Shown piece by piece: positions 25,479 through 36,320 of a DNA stretch of 64,000 bases. The notes under the pieces were generated by a model. It saw only the letters and a program-made list of their open reading frames with translations, did no database searches and had not been told where the DNA came from. The DNA is from Chlorobaculum parvum NCIB 8327 (lineage in GTDB: Bacteria > Bacteroidota > Chlorobiia > Chlorobiales > Chlorobiaceae). The translations under genes were made by a program, and so were the position numbers. Each line of letters begins with the position of its first letter. Position 1 is the first letter of the stretch. The stretch covers positions 158,501 through 222,500 of the forward strand of contig NC_011027.1 in NCBI RefSeq assembly GCF_000020505.1, read 5' to 3'.

Positions 25479-26204
25479 TCAGAAGTCGATATACTCGCCG
25501 TTCTGGAGGGTGTAGCGATGCAGTTTCAGGGGTTCGTTGTCGTCGAGGCGGATCGCCAAAGCTGTGGCGTAGCCGCAGATGCGATCGAAGACGGGGGTGA
25601 CGCAGGTGAGCGTCAGGCTTTCACCAAACTGGACGTTGAAGCGGGTCATGCGGTACTGGGCCGCCACGTCCGAGGCAAGCAGGCCATGCTCGAGCGACCA
25701 GCCGCTGGCCTTGATGAGCGCCTCCTTGATGCACCACAGCTTGATGAAGGCTTTATTCTTTTCCCATGCAGGCAGGTTGACAACCAGCGCGTACTCCTCG
25801 GCGGAGAAGTAGTTGCGGGCAAGCCGGTCGATCCCCTCGACCGTGCGGATGCGCTCGATATCGATGCCGGTTTCGGCATGGCCGGAGAAGGCATATGCTA
25901 TCTGGTCGCCGGAGTGAGAAAGGTTGAACCAGAGGCCGGAGTTTTCAGGAAAGGCAATGACGGGTTTGCCGACAGCCGTGGTCGCAAAGCGGATGCGAGT
26001 GGGATCGGTGTCGAGGGTTTCACCAATGATGCGCCTGAGCAGTCCTCGCCGCATGATGAAGCGTTTCCGGTCAGCTTCGAAACGAAACGTGTCGATCCGC
26101 ACTCGTTCATCGTCCGAAAGAAGGGCAGAGAGCTCCTCCTCGGGAATTCCGATGGCTTGAATGTCGGTATGGATGGCCGTGACACTCTCTTTGCTGATGA
26201 TCAT
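25479..26204 (-). CDS. 4'-phosphopantetheinyl transferase (Sfp type)
   Basis: A 241-residue enzyme that moves the phosphopantetheine arm of CoA to carrier proteins. Motifs in order: RRGLLR near residue 52, FNLSHSGD 93-100, GIDIE 113-117 (Mg-binding Asp115 and Glu117), and FIKLWCIKEALIKASG 153-168 with Lys160/Glu161. The size fits the Sfp/HetI group. The ATG at 26204 gives the normal family length; an in-frame ATG at 26321 would add 39 unlikely residues. No carrier-protein or polyketide genes are nearby, so it may serve acyl carrier protein or a distant cluster. Confidence 0.87.
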   Translation of the reverse strand: MIISKESVTAIHTDIQAIGIPEEELSALLSDDERVRIDTFRFEADRKRFIMRRGLLRRIIGETLDTDPTRIRFATTAVGKPVIAFPENSGLWFNLSHSGDQIAYAFSGHAETGIDIERIRTVEGIDRLARNYFSAEEYALVVNLPAWEKNKAFIKLWCIKEALIKASGWSLEHGLLASDVAAQYRMTRFNVQFGESLTLTCVTPVFDRICGYATALAIRLDDNEPLKLHRYTLQNGEYIDF

Positions 26205-26547
26205 CGTTTCTGGTCGGTCGAGGGTTGTGGTTCGATGATGATAATCATTTTCTTCGACATAGCCGTCAAGACCGGCAGTTTCGGGCGGTGTGCTTTGATC
26301 GCTATGATGCCAGGACACCATATTCTTTATACGATTAAGGCCGAAGATCGAGAGGGAACAAGCACAATTTGGTGGTTTCCTGCAAAGAGAGGCTGAAGAA
26401 TGGAGAAAAGAGGTCGATAAATCAAAAAAAACGGGGATTCATATTTTGTTTTTTATGGTAAATCTTTTACTTTGGTCGTCCTTATGGTTTTTCCTGATTG
26501 GATTTCACCGGGAATCTCAAACGAAATAGAAAAAGAGAGTTTACTGT
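26205..26547. other. Intergenic region upstream of the str operon
   Basis: 343 AT-rich bases between the divergent phosphopantetheinyl transferase and rpsL genes. It should hold the promoter of the ribosomal block, but no -35/-10 pair stands out enough to call. No gene is seen. Confidence 0.5.
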
Positions 26548-26937
26548 ATGCCGACGATTCAGCAGCTTATCAGGCACGGAAGAAGTATGAAGGCGTCTAA
26601 GACCGCCTCACCGGCTCTGGAAAAGTGCCCTCAGAAAAGAGGTGTTTGCACCCGTGTCTACACGACCACTCCTAAAAAGCCGAACTCCGCGCTTCGCAAG
26701 GTCGCTCGTGTTAGGCTGTCCAACAAGATCGAGGTGACTGCATATATCCCTGGTGAGGGTCATAATCTTCAGGAGCACTCCATTGTGCTGATTCGCGGCG
26801 GAAGGGTTAAGGATCTTCCTGGTGTTCGCTATCACATTGTTCGTGGCTCTCTCGATACGTCGGGTGTTGCTGATCGCAAGCAGAGTCGTTCCAAGTATGG
26901 TGCCAAGCAGCCGAAAGCTGGTGCCGCGAAGAAGTAA
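26548..26937 (+). CDS. rpsL: 30S ribosomal protein S12
   Basis: A 129-residue S12 of the decoding centre. [17 protein letters not shown] contains the streptomycin-related Lys of the PKKPNS loop. [20 protein letters not shown] contains the Asp that is methylthiolated by RimO in many bacteria. The length is normal. First gene of the str operon, preceded by the longest upstream gap of the block. A 28-base gap precedes rpsG. Confidence 0.97.
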   Translation: MPTIQQLIRHGRSMKASKTASPALEKCPQKRGVCTRVYTTTPKKPNSALRKVARVRLSNKIEVTAYIPGEGHNLQEHSIVLIRGGRVKDLPGVRYHIVRGSLDTSGVADRKQSRSKYGAKQPKAGAAKK

Positions 26938-26965
26938 TCAAACTGAATTATAACTCGGGTTTATA

Positions 26966-27436
26966 ATGGGAAAGAAGGGTGCCGGATACGGATTGCGAGG
27001 CGGTGATTTTCGTTACAATGACGAGACGGTCGCTCGCCTGATCAATGCTGTTATGCTTGATGGTAAGAAAGAGGTTGCAACCAAAGTTGTGTATGACGCT
27101 TTTGATATTATTGCATCGAAGAGCGAAGATGGCGATGCTCTTGAGGTGTTCCGCAAGGCGATGAGCAATGTCGCTCCGCTGGTCGAGGTTCGCAGCAAGC
27201 GTGTCGGTGGTGCCACCTATCAGATTCCGATGGAGGTTCAGCCGGCAAGAAGAACTGCGCTGGCATTCCGCTGGATCAAGCAGTTTGCTACACGGCGCGG
27301 TGGTCGCTCGATGGCCGAGAAGCTTGCGGCCGAGTTGCTGGATGCTTCCAACGAGCAGGGGGCTTCCGTGAAGAAGCGCGACGAAGTGCATCGTATGGCA
27401 GATGCGAACAAGGCATTTGCTCACTTCAGGTTCTGA
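26966..27436 (+). CDS. rpsG: 30S ribosomal protein S7
   Basis: A 156-residue S7, the primary binder of the 3' major domain of 16S rRNA that nucleates assembly of the 30S head. The body NDETVARLINAVMLDGKKEVA, the KRVGGATYQIP beta-arm and the terminal HRMADANKAFAHFRF are all present at usual length. Second gene of the str operon. Confidence 0.97.
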   Translation: MGKKGAGYGLRGGDFRYNDETVARLINAVMLDGKKEVATKVVYDAFDIIASKSEDGDALEVFRKAMSNVAPLVEVRSKRVGGATYQIPMEVQPARRTALAFRWIKQFATRRGGRSMAEKLAAELLDASNEQGASVKKRDEVHRMADANKAFAHFRF

Positions 27437-27479
27437 TTCTGAAAGAGAAGAACGAATTATATAAATATTGATCTAAGTT

Positions 27480-29594
27480 ATGGCACGGCAAGTTGCGTTA
27501 GATAAAGTCAGGAACATTGGCATCATGGCCCATATTGATGCTGGCAAGACCACGACGACCGAGAGGATTCTCTATTACACGGGTCGCTTGCACAAGATGG
27601 GTGAGGTTCATGAGGGCGGCGCTACCATGGACTGGATGGAGCAGGAGAAGGAGCGTGGTATTACGATTACCTCCGCTGCTACCACCTGTTTCTGGACTCC
27701 AAAGTTTGGCAACTATTCCGGCGTCAATCACAGGATCAATATTATTGATACGCCTGGTCACGTTGACTTTACGGTTGAGGTTGAGCGTTCGCTCCGCGTG
27801 CTCGACGGTGCTGTTGCGCTGTTCTGTGCTGTCGGTGGTGTTGAGCCTCAGTCCGAGACGGTCTGGCGTCAGGCTAACAAGTACGGCGTTCCGAGGATCG
27901 CCTATGTAAACAAGATGGATCGTACCGGCGCTGATTTCTTCAACGCCGTCAAAGCGATTCGTGAGCGCCTCGGGGCCAACCCGGTTCCGATTCAGATTCC
28001 GATCGGTGAGGGCGAGATGTTCGCCGGCTTCGTCGATCTGATCCGCATGAAGGGGATTATCTACGATAAAGAAGATGGCAGCACCTACGAAGAGGTTGCT
28101 ATTCCGCACGATCTCGAAAACGAGGCTCGTACCTGGAGGATCAACATGCTTGAGGCTGTCTCCGAGCTTGACGAGACTCTTCTTGAAAAATACCTGAACG
28201 GCGATGACATTACCGAAGAAGAGATTCGTTCGGTGCTTCGTCAGGCTACCCTCAATGTTTCCATTATTCCGGTGCTCTGCGGCTCGTCCTTCAAGAACAA
28301 GGGCGTGCAGTTTATGCTGGATGCCGTGATCGATTACCTGGCTTCGCCGGTCGATGACGGTGTGGTTGAGGGGCACGACCCCAGAACTGAAGAGGAGATT
28401 GTTCGGCAGCCGAAAGATGAAGAGCCCTTTGCGGCGCTTGCGTTCAAGATCGCAACCGATCCGTTCGTCGGCAAGCTGACCTTCTTCCGCGTCTATTCCG
28501 GTGTGCTCAATGCAGGTAGCTATGTACTGAACTCGGTGACTGGCAAGAAAGAGCGTGTCGGTCGCGTGCTGCAGATGCACTCCAACAAGCGTGAAGAGCG
28601 CGACGCTGTGTACGCTGGTGATATTGCCGCCGCTGTCGGCCTCAAAGAGGTCCGTACCGGTGATACGCTTTGCGACGAGAACAAGCCGATCGTGCTTGAG
28701 AAGATGGTGTTCCCGGAGCCTGTTATCGAGATCGCTGTCGAGCCGAAAACCAAGGCAGACAACGATAAACTCGGTATGTCGCTTGCCAAGCTTGCTGAGG
28801 AAGATCCGACCTTCAGGGTGAAAACCGATGAAGAGACCGGTCAGACGCTGATCGCCGGTATGGGTGAGCTTCATCTGGAAGTTCTGGTCGATCGTCTGAA
28901 GCGCGAATTCAAGGTTGAGGCCAACGTCGGTCAGCCGCAGGTTGCCTACCGCGAAACTATCCGCGGAACGGTCGAGCACGAAGGTAAATTCGTTCGTCAG
29001 TCCGGTGGTAAAGGTCAGTTCGGTCTGGTCGTGCTCAGGCTCGAGCCTCTCGAAGAGGGCAAGGGCTACGAGTTTGTCGACGAGATCAAAGGTGGCGCAA
29101 TTCCTAAAGAGTATATCCCGTCGGTGAATGCCGGTATCCAGCAGGCCATGAAAGATGGTGTGGTTGCCGGTTTCCCGATGCAGGATGTCAAGGTTGCGCT
29201 GATCGATGGTAAGTATCACGAGGTCGACTCTTCGGAAATGGCATTCAAGATCGCTGGTTCGATTGGTTTCAAGGGCGCTGCCAAAAAGGCGAACCCGGTA
29301 CTGCTCGAGCCGATCATGAAGGTAGAGGTCATCACTCCTGAAGAGTATCTCGGCGATGTGATGGGTGACCTGTCCGGCCGCCGCGGTCACATCGAAGGTA
29401 TGGGCGAGCGCGCAGGTGCGCAGTTCGTCAAGGCCAAGGTGCCGCTTTCCGAAATGTTCGGCTATTCGACGACGCTTCGTTCCATGACGCAGGGCCGTGC
29501 GAACTACTCAATGGAGTTCGAGACCTATCGCGAGGTGCCGCGCAATATTGCTGAGACCTTGCAGGAGAAAAGGGTCGGAAAGGATTCCGAATAA
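27480..29594 (+). CDS. fusA: Elongation factor G
   Basis: A 704-residue EF-G, the translocase GTPase. G1 is AHIDAGKT at 17-24, then [30 protein letters not shown], and NKMDRTGAD for guanine recognition. Domains III-V follow in order, with [18 protein letters not shown] and the domain V ending in [20 protein letters not shown]. It has full length and no odd features. Lies between rpsG (43-base gap) and tuf (51-base gap). Confidence 0.98.
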   Translation: MARQVALDKVRNIGIMAHIDAGKTTTTERILYYTGRLHKMGEVHEGGATMDWMEQEKERGITITSAATTCFWTPKFGNYSGVNHRINIIDTPGHVDFTVEVERSLRVLDGAVALFCAVGGVEPQSETVWRQANKYGVPRIAYVNKMDRTGADFFNAVKAIRERLGANPVPIQIPIGEGEMFAGFVDLIRMKGIIYDKEDGSTYEEVAIPHDLENEARTWRINMLEAVSELDETLLEKYLNGDDITEEEIRSVLRQATLNVSIIPVLCGSSFKNKGVQFMLDAVIDYLASPVDDGVVEGHDPRTEEEIVRQPKDEEPFAALAFKIATDPFVGKLTFFRVYSGVLNAGSYVLNSVTGKKERVGRVLQMHSNKREERDAVYAGDIAAAVGLKEVRTGDTLCDENKPIVLEKMVFPEPVIEIAVEPKTKADNDKLGMSLAKLAEEDPTFRVKTDEETGQTLIAGMGELHLEVLVDRLKREFKVEANVGQPQVAYRETIRGTVEHEGKFVRQSGGKGQFGLVVLRLEPLEEGKGYEFVDEIKGGAIPKEYIPSVNAGIQQAMKDGVVAGFPMQDVKVALIDGKYHEVDSSEMAFKIAGSIGFKGAAKKANPVLLEPIMKVEVITPEEYLGDVMGDLSGRRGHIEGMGERAGAQFVKAKVPLSEMFGYSTTLRSMTQGRANYSMEFETYREVPRNIAETLQEKRVGKDSE

Positions 29595-29645
29595 CAGTTT
29601 TTTTCACCGCATCACTAAACAAGATAACCGACAGGGAGAACAGCT

Positions 29646-30827
29646 ATGGCTAAAGAGTCATACAAGAGGGATAAACCTCACGTAAATATTGGTACTATCG
29701 GTCACGTTGACCACGGCAAAACCACCCTTACCGCAGCAATCACCTCGGTGCTTGCTAAATCTGGTAAAGCAGCAGCTCGTGAGTTTGGTGACATCGATAA
29801 GGCTCCGGAAGAGAGGGAGCGCGGTATTACCATCTCGACCGCACACGTCGAGTACCAGACCGACAAGCGTCACTATGCACACATCGACTGCCCCGGTCAC
29901 GCTGACTACATTAAAAACATGATCACCGGTGCTGCCCAGATGGACGGCGCTATCCTCGTCGTTGCCGGTACCGACGGCCCGATGCCTCAGACTCGTGAGC
30001 ACATCCTGCTCGCCCGCCAGGTGAACGTTCCTGCGCTGGTCGTCTTCCTGAACAAGGTTGACATCGCCGACCCGGAACTTCTCGAGCTGGTCGAAATGGA
30101 ACTCCGTGAGCTTCTCACCGAGTACGGTTTCCCGGGCGACGATATTCCGATCATCAAGGGTTCCGCTCTGAACGCCCTGAACGGCGATCCGGAAGGCGAG
30201 AAAGCCATCATGGAGCTCATGGACGCTGTTGACGACTACATTCCTGAGCCGGTTCGTGACGTTGACAAGCCGTTCCTGATGCCGGTCGAAGACGTGTTCT
30301 CGATCTCTGGTCGTGGTACTGTCGGTACCGGTCGTATCGAGAGGGGCATCATCAAGGTTGGTAACGAAGTCGAAATCGTCGGTATCAAGCCGACCACCAA
30401 ATCGGTTGTTACCGGTATCGAAATGTTCCAGAAGACCCTCGACGAAGGTCAGGCAGGTGACAACGCCGGCTTGCTCCTCCGCGGTGTGGACAAAGAGGCG
30501 CTCGAGCGTGGTATGGTTATCGCCAAGCCTGGTTCGATCACCCCGCACACCAAGTTCAAGGCTGAGGTGTACATCCTGAAGAAGGAAGAGGGCGGTCGTC
30601 ATACTCCGTTCTTCAACGGCTATCGTCCGCAGTTCTATTTCAGAACCACTGACGTGACCGGTTCGGTAACTCTCCCTGAGGGTGTCGAGATGGTCATGCC
30701 TGGTGACAACCTCTCCGTCGATGTCGAGCTGATCGCTCCTATCGCTATGGAAGAGAGCCTCAGGTTCGCTATCCGCGAGGGCGGCCGTACGGTTGGTGCC
30801 GGTTCGGTAACCAAGATCGTCGAGTAA
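29646..30827 (+). CDS. tuf: Elongation factor Tu
   Basis: A 393-residue EF-Tu, which brings aminoacyl-tRNA to the ribosome. G1 is GHVDHGKT 19-26, then [38 protein letters not shown] and NKVDIADPE. Domains II and III are complete and end [14 protein letters not shown] strong GGGAGAA ribosome binding site precedes the ATG. It is the last gene of the str operon; a terminator-like hairpin follows before rpsJ. Only one tuf copy is in the window. Confidence 0.98.
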   Translation: MAKESYKRDKPHVNIGTIGHVDHGKTTLTAAITSVLAKSGKAAAREFGDIDKAPEERERGITISTAHVEYQTDKRHYAHIDCPGHADYIKNMITGAAQMDGAILVVAGTDGPMPQTREHILLARQVNVPALVVFLNKVDIADPELLELVEMELRELLTEYGFPGDDIPIIKGSALNALNGDPEGEKAIMELMDAVDDYIPEPVRDVDKPFLMPVEDVFSISGRGTVGTGRIERGIIKVGNEVEIVGIKPTTKSVVTGIEMFQKTLDEGQAGDNAGLLLRGVDKEALERGMVIAKPGSITPHTKFKAEVYILKKEEGGRHTPFFNGYRPQFYFRTTDVTGSVTLPEGVEMVMPGDNLSVDVELIAPIAMEESLRFAIREGGRTVGAGSVTKIVE

Positions 30828-30845
30828 TCGACAGATTGTTATCCC

Positions 30846-30876
30846 GGGGCGAGGCAGCGCTCTCGCCCCTTTTTTA
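30846..30876 (+). terminator. Terminator or attenuator between tuf and rpsJ
   Basis: GGGGCGAG (30846-30853) pairs with CTCGCCCC (30862-30869), followed by a T tract. It has the form of an intrinsic terminator and separates the str genes from the S10 genes, although rpsJ starts only 29 bases later. Confidence 0.85.
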
Positions 30877-30904
30877 TTGAAACCATCGAAACAGGGATAG
30901 ACCA

Positions 30905-31216
30905 GTGGCTGTTCAGCAAAAGATCAGGATTAAGCTCAAGTCGTACGACCATAGCCTCGTTGATAAGTGGGCTTTGAAGATTATCGATGTGGTCAAGCAG
31001 ACGGATGCCATCATTTTTGGCCCCATTCCGCTTCCCACGAAAACTCATGTATATACGGTCAACCGTTCCCCTCATGTGGACAAAAAATCCCGTGAGCAGT
31101 TTGCATTCTCATCGCACAAGAGGTTGATCGAGATCATCAACCCGACGGCCAGAACGATTGATATGCTCATGAAGCTCGAGCTTCCCAGTGGCGTTGATGT
31201 GGAAATCAAGTCTTAA
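30905..31216 (+). CDS. rpsJ: 30S ribosomal protein S10
   Basis: A 103-residue S10 (also the NusE antitermination factor). It shows [21 protein letters not shown], the loop with [28 protein letters not shown], and a normal C-terminus. The start is GTG at 30905. First gene of the S10 part, 35 bases after the hairpin that follows tuf. Confidence 0.97.
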   Translation: MAVQQKIRIKLKSYDHSLVDKWALKIIDVVKQTDAIIFGPIPLPTKTHVYTVNRSPHVDKKSREQFAFSSHKRLIEIINPTARTIDMLMKLELPSGVDVEIKS

Positions 31217-31250
31217 AGTGTTTTAAAGTAAATAGAAAAGCTAATCGGAT

Positions 31251-31880
31251 ATGGGTGCGATTCTCGGGAAAAAAATCGGCATGACCCGTTTATATAACAA
31301 TAAACGCGAAGCTGTTCCCTGCACGGTGATTCAGGCCGGGCCGTGTTTTGTGGCTCAGGTCAAGAGCACCGAAAAAGATGGCTACGATGCCTATCAGCTC
31401 GGCTTCGGCGAGCGTGATGAAAAAAAGGTCACCAAGCCTCTTGCAGGCCACTATAAAAAGGCCGGTAAGACCCCCGGTTACCTGCTTTCAGAAGTCAGCA
31501 AAAGCCTGATCGCTGGTGAACTCGAGGCTGGCGCTACGGTTGCCGTCGATGTCTTCACGGAAGGTGAGATTGTCGATGTGCTGGGTGTCACCAAGGGTAA
31601 AGGATTTGCCGGTGTGGTCAAGCGCCACAACTTCGGTGGCGGTTCCAGAACGCACGGTCAGTCCGACAGGCTCAGGGCTCCGGGTTCGGTCGGCGGTTCT
31701 TCCGATCCGTCCAGAACCTTCAAGGGCACCAGAATGGCCGGAAGAATGGGTGGAGAAAATAAAACGGTCAGGAATCTCGAGATCGTCAAGGTTATGCCCG
31801 AATCGAATCTCATCGTCGTGAAAGGTGCTGTACCGGGACCGAAGAACTCCTATGTAAAGATTGTTTCAACAACCAAGTAA
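31251..31880 (+). CDS. rplC: 50S ribosomal protein L3
   Basis: A 209-residue L3, an early assembly protein near the peptidyl transferase centre. Clear segments are [14 protein letters not shown], the central [27 protein letters not shown] extension that reaches the catalytic centre, and [18 protein letters not shown]. Normal bacterial length. Confidence 0.97.
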   Translation: MGAILGKKIGMTRLYNNKREAVPCTVIQAGPCFVAQVKSTEKDGYDAYQLGFGERDEKKVTKPLAGHYKKAGKTPGYLLSEVSKSLIAGELEAGATVAVDVFTEGEIVDVLGVTKGKGFAGVVKRHNFGGGSRTHGQSDRLRAPGSVGGSSDPSRTFKGTRMAGRMGGENKTVRNLEIVKVMPESNLIVVKGAVPGPKNSYVKIVSTTK

Positions 31881-31899
31881 ACGGTGAGTGCAGAGAACA

Positions 31900-32526
31900 A
31901 TGGAATTAAAAGTACTCAATATACAAGGCGCAGAAACCGGTGAAGTGGTTACGCTGAACGATGATATTTTCGCCGTTGAGGTTTCCGAACACGCTATGTA
32001 CCTCGATGTGAAGGCGATTCTCGCCAACCGCAGACAGGGTACCCACAAGACCAAGACCCGCGCTGAAGTTCGCGGTGGCGGCAAAAAGCCGTATCGCCAG
32101 AAGGGCACCGGTAATGCACGCCAGGGCTCGTCCCGCTCGCCGATCATGGTTGGTGGCGGCACCATCTTTGGCCCTCAGCCCCGCTCCTACGAGCAGAAGG
32201 TCAACCGTAAAGTCAAGCAGCTCGCTCGTCGTTCTGCTCTGAGCTCGAAAGCCGCAGCAGGTCAGATTGTCGTGGTTGAAGATTTCAGCCTTGAGTCGAT
32301 CAAGACCCGTCCGGTGGCCGACATGCTCAAAAACCTCGGTCTTGCCGAGAAGAAAACCCTGCTTATGATGCCGCACTACGATAATGTGGTCAGCACCTCC
32401 GGCAGGAACATCGAAAAGCTGAACATCCAGGTCGCCGATCAGGCTTCGACCTACGATATTCTCAACAGCCAGGCCGTGCTTTTCCAGAAGGCCGCCCTGC
32501 AGAAAATAGAAGAAACATTAGGGTAA
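31900..32526 (+). CDS. rplD: 50S ribosomal protein L4
   Basis: A 208-residue L4, which lines the exit tunnel. The start at the ATG at 31900 ([14 protein letters not shown]) is chosen over 31888, which lacks support. [28 protein letters not shown] forms the tunnel loop. The helical body and normal C-terminus ([15 protein letters not shown]) follow. In enterobacteria L4 autoregulates the S10 operon; no evidence for that is visible here. Confidence 0.96.
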
Positions 32527-32560
32527 TCCACCGTTTGCCAGTAAAAAGGAGAAGATTGCA

Positions 32561-32878
32561 ATGAAAAACCCGTTGTTGCGGCCGTGGCTGACCGAAAAGA
32601 GCACCGGACTCACTGAGCAGAAAGGCCAGTATGTGTTCCAGGTCAAAAAGGACGCCGACAAGAGCGATATCAAGAAGGCTGTCGAGGAAAAGTTCAATGT
32701 TGATGTCGTTTCCATCCGTACGATCAATTGCCTCGGCAAAACCAAGCGGCAGTATACCAGGAAAGGACTTATCGCCGGCAAAAAGAGCGACTGGAAGAAA
32801 GCGATTGTGACGCTTGGCGAAGGCCAGGCCATTGACTACTATGCCCAGCCAGCCGACAAGAGCGATAAACAGGATTAA
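32561..32878 (+). CDS. rplW: 50S ribosomal protein L23
   Basis: A 105-residue L23, at the tunnel exit where SRP and trigger factor dock. [13 protein letters not shown] at the start, [26 protein letters not shown], and [27 protein letters not shown] are typical. Ribosome binding site AAAAGGAGAAG just before the ATG. Confidence 0.96.
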
Positions 32879-32902
32879 CAACCGGATAGATAAAACAGTA
32901 CG

Positions 32903-33742
32903 ATGGCAGTCAGGAAATTAGCTCCGAACACTCCGGGCACAAGGTTCGCTTCATACGCAAGTTTCGAGGAGATCACCAAGAGTGAGCCCGAAAAAAGTCT
33001 TCTCGTACCGCTCAAGAAAAGCGGTGGCCGTAACACCAACGGGCGCATAACCTCCCGCCACATGGGCGGTGGTCATAAGCGGTTCTACCGACTCATCGAT
33101 TTCAAGCGTAACAAGGATAACGTTCCTGCCAAAGTCGCTGCTATCGAGTATGATCCGAACCGTTCTGCAAGAATTGCACTTCTTCATTATGTTGATGGAG
33201 AAAAACGTTATATTCTCGCCCCTAAAGGTTTGAAGGTCGGTGATCGCATCGAGAGTGGCGAAAAGGTGGACATCAGGGTTGGTAATACCATGCCGCTGAA
33301 GAACATCCCGCTCGGCACCGATGTGCACAACATCGAAATGAAGGCCGGCAAGGGTGGACAGATGGCAAGGTCAGCCGGCTCCTATGCTGTGCTTGCTGCT
33401 CGTGAAGGCGTTCATGCAACGCTCAAGCTGCCATCCGGCGAAATCAGGAAGGTCCGTGTTGAGTGCCGTGCAACCATCGGCGTTATCGGCAACTCCGAGC
33501 ACGAGAACATCAGCCTGGGTAAAGCAGGTCGCAGCCGCTGGTTAGGCATTCGTCCGCAGACTCGCGGTATGGCCATGAACCCGGTCGATCACCCGATGGG
33601 CGGTGGTGAAGGTAAATCCAAATCTGGCGGTGGCCGCAAGCATCCGAAATCCCCATGGGGTCAGCTTGCAAAGGGTCAGAAGACCAGAAATAAAAAGAAA
33701 GCCTCGACGAAGCTGATCGTTCGCGGCCGGAAAGCCAAGTAA
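32903..33742 (+). CDS. rplB: 50S ribosomal protein L2
   Basis: A 279-residue L2, required for subunit joining and peptidyl transfer. It has [20 protein letters not shown], the [26 protein letters not shown] core, and near the end [20 protein letters not shown] with the histidine that lies near the catalytic centre. Normal length. Confidence 0.97.
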
Positions 33743-33775
33743 CATTGCGGTAACTAACAACAAGCAGAGAGAATT

Positions 33776-34072
33776 ATGCCAAGATCACTGAAGAAGGGTC
33801 CTTTCATCGAATTCAAGCTGGAAAAGCGGATCCTTGATATGAACAGCAAAGGTGAAAGAAAGGTTGTGAAGACCTGGTCTAGAAGTTCGATGATCTCTCC
33901 TGATTTTGTCGGTCACACCGTAGCGGTTCATAACGGCAAAACTCATGTGCCAGTGTACGTTACCGAAAACATGGTCGGCCACAAGCTTGGCGAATTCGCT
34001 CCGACCCGGTTGTACCGTGGCCATGCGGGCGGCAAGGCAGAGAAGGGCGGTTCGGCACCCAGGAAAAAATAA
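33776..34072 (+). CDS. rpsS: 30S ribosomal protein S19
   Basis: A 98-residue S19 of the 30S head. [18 protein letters not shown] at the start, [46 protein letters not shown] in the core, and a basic tail. All conserved parts are present. Confidence 0.97.
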   Translation: MPRSLKKGPFIEFKLEKRILDMNSKGERKVVKTWSRSSMISPDFVGHTVAVHNGKTHVPVYVTENMVGHKLGEFAPTRLYRGHAGGKAEKGGSAPRKK

Positions 34073-34103
34073 ACTGAATCAAGCGGAAAGGTAAAGAGAT
34101 ATC

Positions 34104-34464
34104 ATGCAAGCTAAAGCAATTTTACGGCATACCCCGACGTCGCCCCGCAAAATGCGGCTCGTAGCCGGCCTTGTTCGTGGCAAGCAGGTCGATCAGGCGA
34201 AAGCCATCCTGCTCAACTCCACCAAGAGTGCCTCCCGTAACGTGATGGTTACGCTCAAATCGGCTGTGGCCAACTACTCGCAGCTTAACCCCGATGAAAG
34301 GGTCAGCGACAATGAGCTGTTCGTTAAAGCGGTTTTCGTCGATGAAGGACCTTCGCTCAAAAGGACTTCTGCCCGCACCGATGGGTCGTGCATACAGGAT
34401 TCGCAAGCGTTCGAACCACCTGACGATCATCGTTGACAAGGTCAAGACACCGGTAACCAAATAA
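34104..34464 (+). CDS. rplV: 50S ribosomal protein L22, frameshifted near the 3' end
   Basis: The first 87 codons encode a normal L22 ([23 protein letters not shown] ... [10 protein letters not shown]). After AAA-AGG at 34359-34364 the frame becomes non-homologous and stops at 34436 (110 residues). In the +1 frame, from CTT at 34366, the expected ending follows in full: [23 protein letters not shown], then KVKTPVTK and a stop at 34462-34464. One extra base, probably A34365, explains this. The lost part is the beta-hairpin tip and C-terminus that line the exit tunnel. The causes could be a sequencing error, a real mutation, or +1 frameshifting. The coordinates given join both frames. Confidence 0.88.
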
Positions 34465-34478
34465 ACAAGGAGATAGCA

Positions 34479-35243
34479 TTGGGTCAGAAAGTAAATCCAA
34501 CCGGATTCAGACTGGGAATCATCAAGGACTGGACCTCCCGCTGGTATGACGACGGACCGGTTATCGCCGAAAAGATCAAGCAGGATCAGGTTATCCGTAA
34601 CTACATTTCGGCCAGACTCAAAAAAGAGAAGGCCGGTGTTTCCAAGGTTGTCATCGAGCGTACGACCAAGCATATCAAGATCAACATCTACGCTGCCCGT
34701 CCAGGCGCCGTGGTCGGTCGCAAGGGTGAGGAGATCAACAACCTTTCCCAGGAGCTGACCCGCATCACCGGCAGAGAGGTAAAGATCGACGTGATCGAGG
34801 TGATCAAGCCCGAAATTGAGGCGCAGCTCATCGGTGAGAATATCGCCTACCAGCTGGAAAATCGCGTCTCTTTCCGTCGCGCTATGAAACAGGCGATCCA
34901 GCAGGCCATGAGGGCAGGTGCCGAAGGTATCAGGATTCGCTGTGCAGGCCGTCTTGGCGGTGTTGAAATCGCCAGATCCGAGCAGTATAAAGAGGGCAAG
35001 ATTCCGCTTCATACCCTCCGCGCCAACGTTGACTACGCAAGTGTAACCGCTCACACCATCGCTGGTGCCATCGGTATCAAAGTTTGGGTGTATAAAGGTG
35101 AAGTGCTCGTCCAGAGGCTCGATGCCATCGAAGAGGAAGAGATGAAGAAAATGCAGGAGCGTCGTAACGATTCACGTGGCAGAGGCCGTGGCGATGGCCG
35201 CGGTGCGAAACGCCGCCGCCGTCCTGCTGCGAAAAAAGCCTGA
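34479..35243 (+). CDS. rpsC: 30S ribosomal protein S3
   Basis: A 254-residue S3 with an N-terminal KH domain ([22 protein letters not shown] near residue 70) and a C-terminal S3 domain ([22 protein letters not shown]). It starts with TTG at 34479 behind AAGGAGA. The C-terminal tail after residue 220 is rich in Arg and Gly ([16 protein letters not shown]) and longer than in E. coli S3 (233 residues). S3 is at the mRNA entry site. Confidence 0.96.
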   Translation: MGQKVNPTGFRLGIIKDWTSRWYDDGPVIAEKIKQDQVIRNYISARLKKEKAGVSKVVIERTTKHIKINIYAARPGAVVGRKGEEINNLSQELTRITGREVKIDVIEVIKPEIEAQLIGENIAYQLENRVSFRRAMKQAIQQAMRAGAEGIRIRCAGRLGGVEIARSEQYKEGKIPLHTLRANVDYASVTAHTIAGAIGIKVWVYKGEVLVQRLDAIEEEEMKKMQERRNDSRGRGRGDGRGAKRRRRPAAKKA

Positions 35244-35289
35244 CGAGACTATAATACCATATAATTCGAAATAGAATGGAGTTGCCGGT

Positions 35290-35709
35290 ATGTTAATGCC
35301 AAAGAGGGTTCAATACAGAAAGACACAGCGTGGCCGCATGAAGGGGAACGCCCAGCGCGGGACTGCCGTTACGTTTGGCTCCTTCGGCCTGAAAGCTCTG
35401 GAGCCGGCATGGATCACCAGCCGTCAGATCGAGGCTGCCCGTGTCGCCATGAACCGATATATGAAGAGAGACGGTAAGATCTGGATCAGGATTTTCCCTG
35501 ACAAGCCGGTCACCAAGAAGCCTGCAGAAACCCGAATGGGTTCCGGTAAAGGTAATCCGGAGTTCTGGGTTGCCGTCGTCAAGCCAGGCCGCATCATGTT
35601 CGAAGCTGCCGGTGTGCCGCGTGAGATCGCTCAGGAAGCGTTCAGGCTCGCCGCCAAGAAGCTGCCGATCAAGACCAGGTTTATCGTCAGGCCCGATTAC
35701 GAAGGATAA
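35290..35709 (+). CDS. rplP: 50S ribosomal protein L16
   Basis: A 139-residue L16, near the A-site tRNA elbow. [19 protein letters not shown] opens the protein; the [25 protein letters not shown] core and [20 protein letters not shown] follow. Normal length. Confidence 0.97.
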
Positions 35710-35739
35710 CGTGCAATTTAACCGCCAAGAGTGCGAATT

Positions 35740-35946
35740 ATGAAAAACTATGAAATAGCGGCTATGAGCAGGAAAGAGCTTCTCGAGAAGATCGACGAGC
35801 TTGAAAACAGACTGGCCGATATCAACTTTCACAAGGCTATTGAACCGCCGCAGAATCCGATGGTTTTCCGCAATTCGAAGCGTGACATCGCACGAATGAA
35901 GACCAGGCTCAGGCAGATGGAGCTGCAGGAAAGCAGCAACGCCTGA
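35740..35946 (+). CDS. rpmC: 50S ribosomal protein L29
   Basis: A 68-residue L29 with the two-helix coiled-coil fold (MSRKELLEKIDELENRLADINFHKA, then NSKRDIARMKTRLRQMEL). It lies at the tunnel exit with L23. The ATG at 35740 fits the family length; a GTG at 35731 is in frame but less likely. Confidence 0.93.
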   Translation: MKNYEIAAMSRKELLEKIDELENRLADINFHKAIEPPQNPMVFRNSKRDIARMKTRLRQMELQESSNA

Positions 35947-36000
35947 CAACAGCGTCCGGCAGAGTTATCAATAACCGGTTTCAACAGGAAATAAAACAAA

Positions 36001-36285
36001 ATGGACAACGCAGCAATGTCAAGTGGAGCTGAAACGAGAGGCCGTAAAAAGAGCTGGTTGGGCAAAGTTGTAAGCAGCAGTATGGATAAGGGAATCGTCG
36101 TTGCGGTCGAACGCAGGGTTCAGCATCCGGTGTACAAGAAGTACTTCAAGAAGACGACTCGCCTGATGGCCCATGACGAAAAGAACGAAGCTGGTGTGGG
36201 CGATGTGGTTCGCGTGATGGAGTGCAGGCCGCTCAGCAAAAACAAGAGTTGCAGGCTCGTCGAAATCGTCGAAAAAGCCAAGTAA
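36001..36285 (+). CDS. rpsQ: 30S ribosomal protein S17
   Basis: A 94-residue S17, an OB-fold primary 16S binder. Core: [44 protein letters not shown], then [25 protein letters not shown]. The first 14 residues form a short extension before the usual start. Confidence 0.96.
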   Translation: MDNAAMSSGAETRGRKKSWLGKVVSSSMDKGIVVAVERRVQHPVYKKYFKKTTRLMAHDEKNEAGVGDVVRVMECRPLSKNKSCRLVEIVEKAK

Positions 36286-36320
36286 CCGATTTATTATCAA
36301 TTAACAGGGGTTAATGCAGG

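Noticed and set aside
27498-29390. 630-codon - strand ORF opposite fusA
   Set aside because: EF-G on the + strand is complete; the reverse frame is open only because of codon bias in a GC-rich gene.
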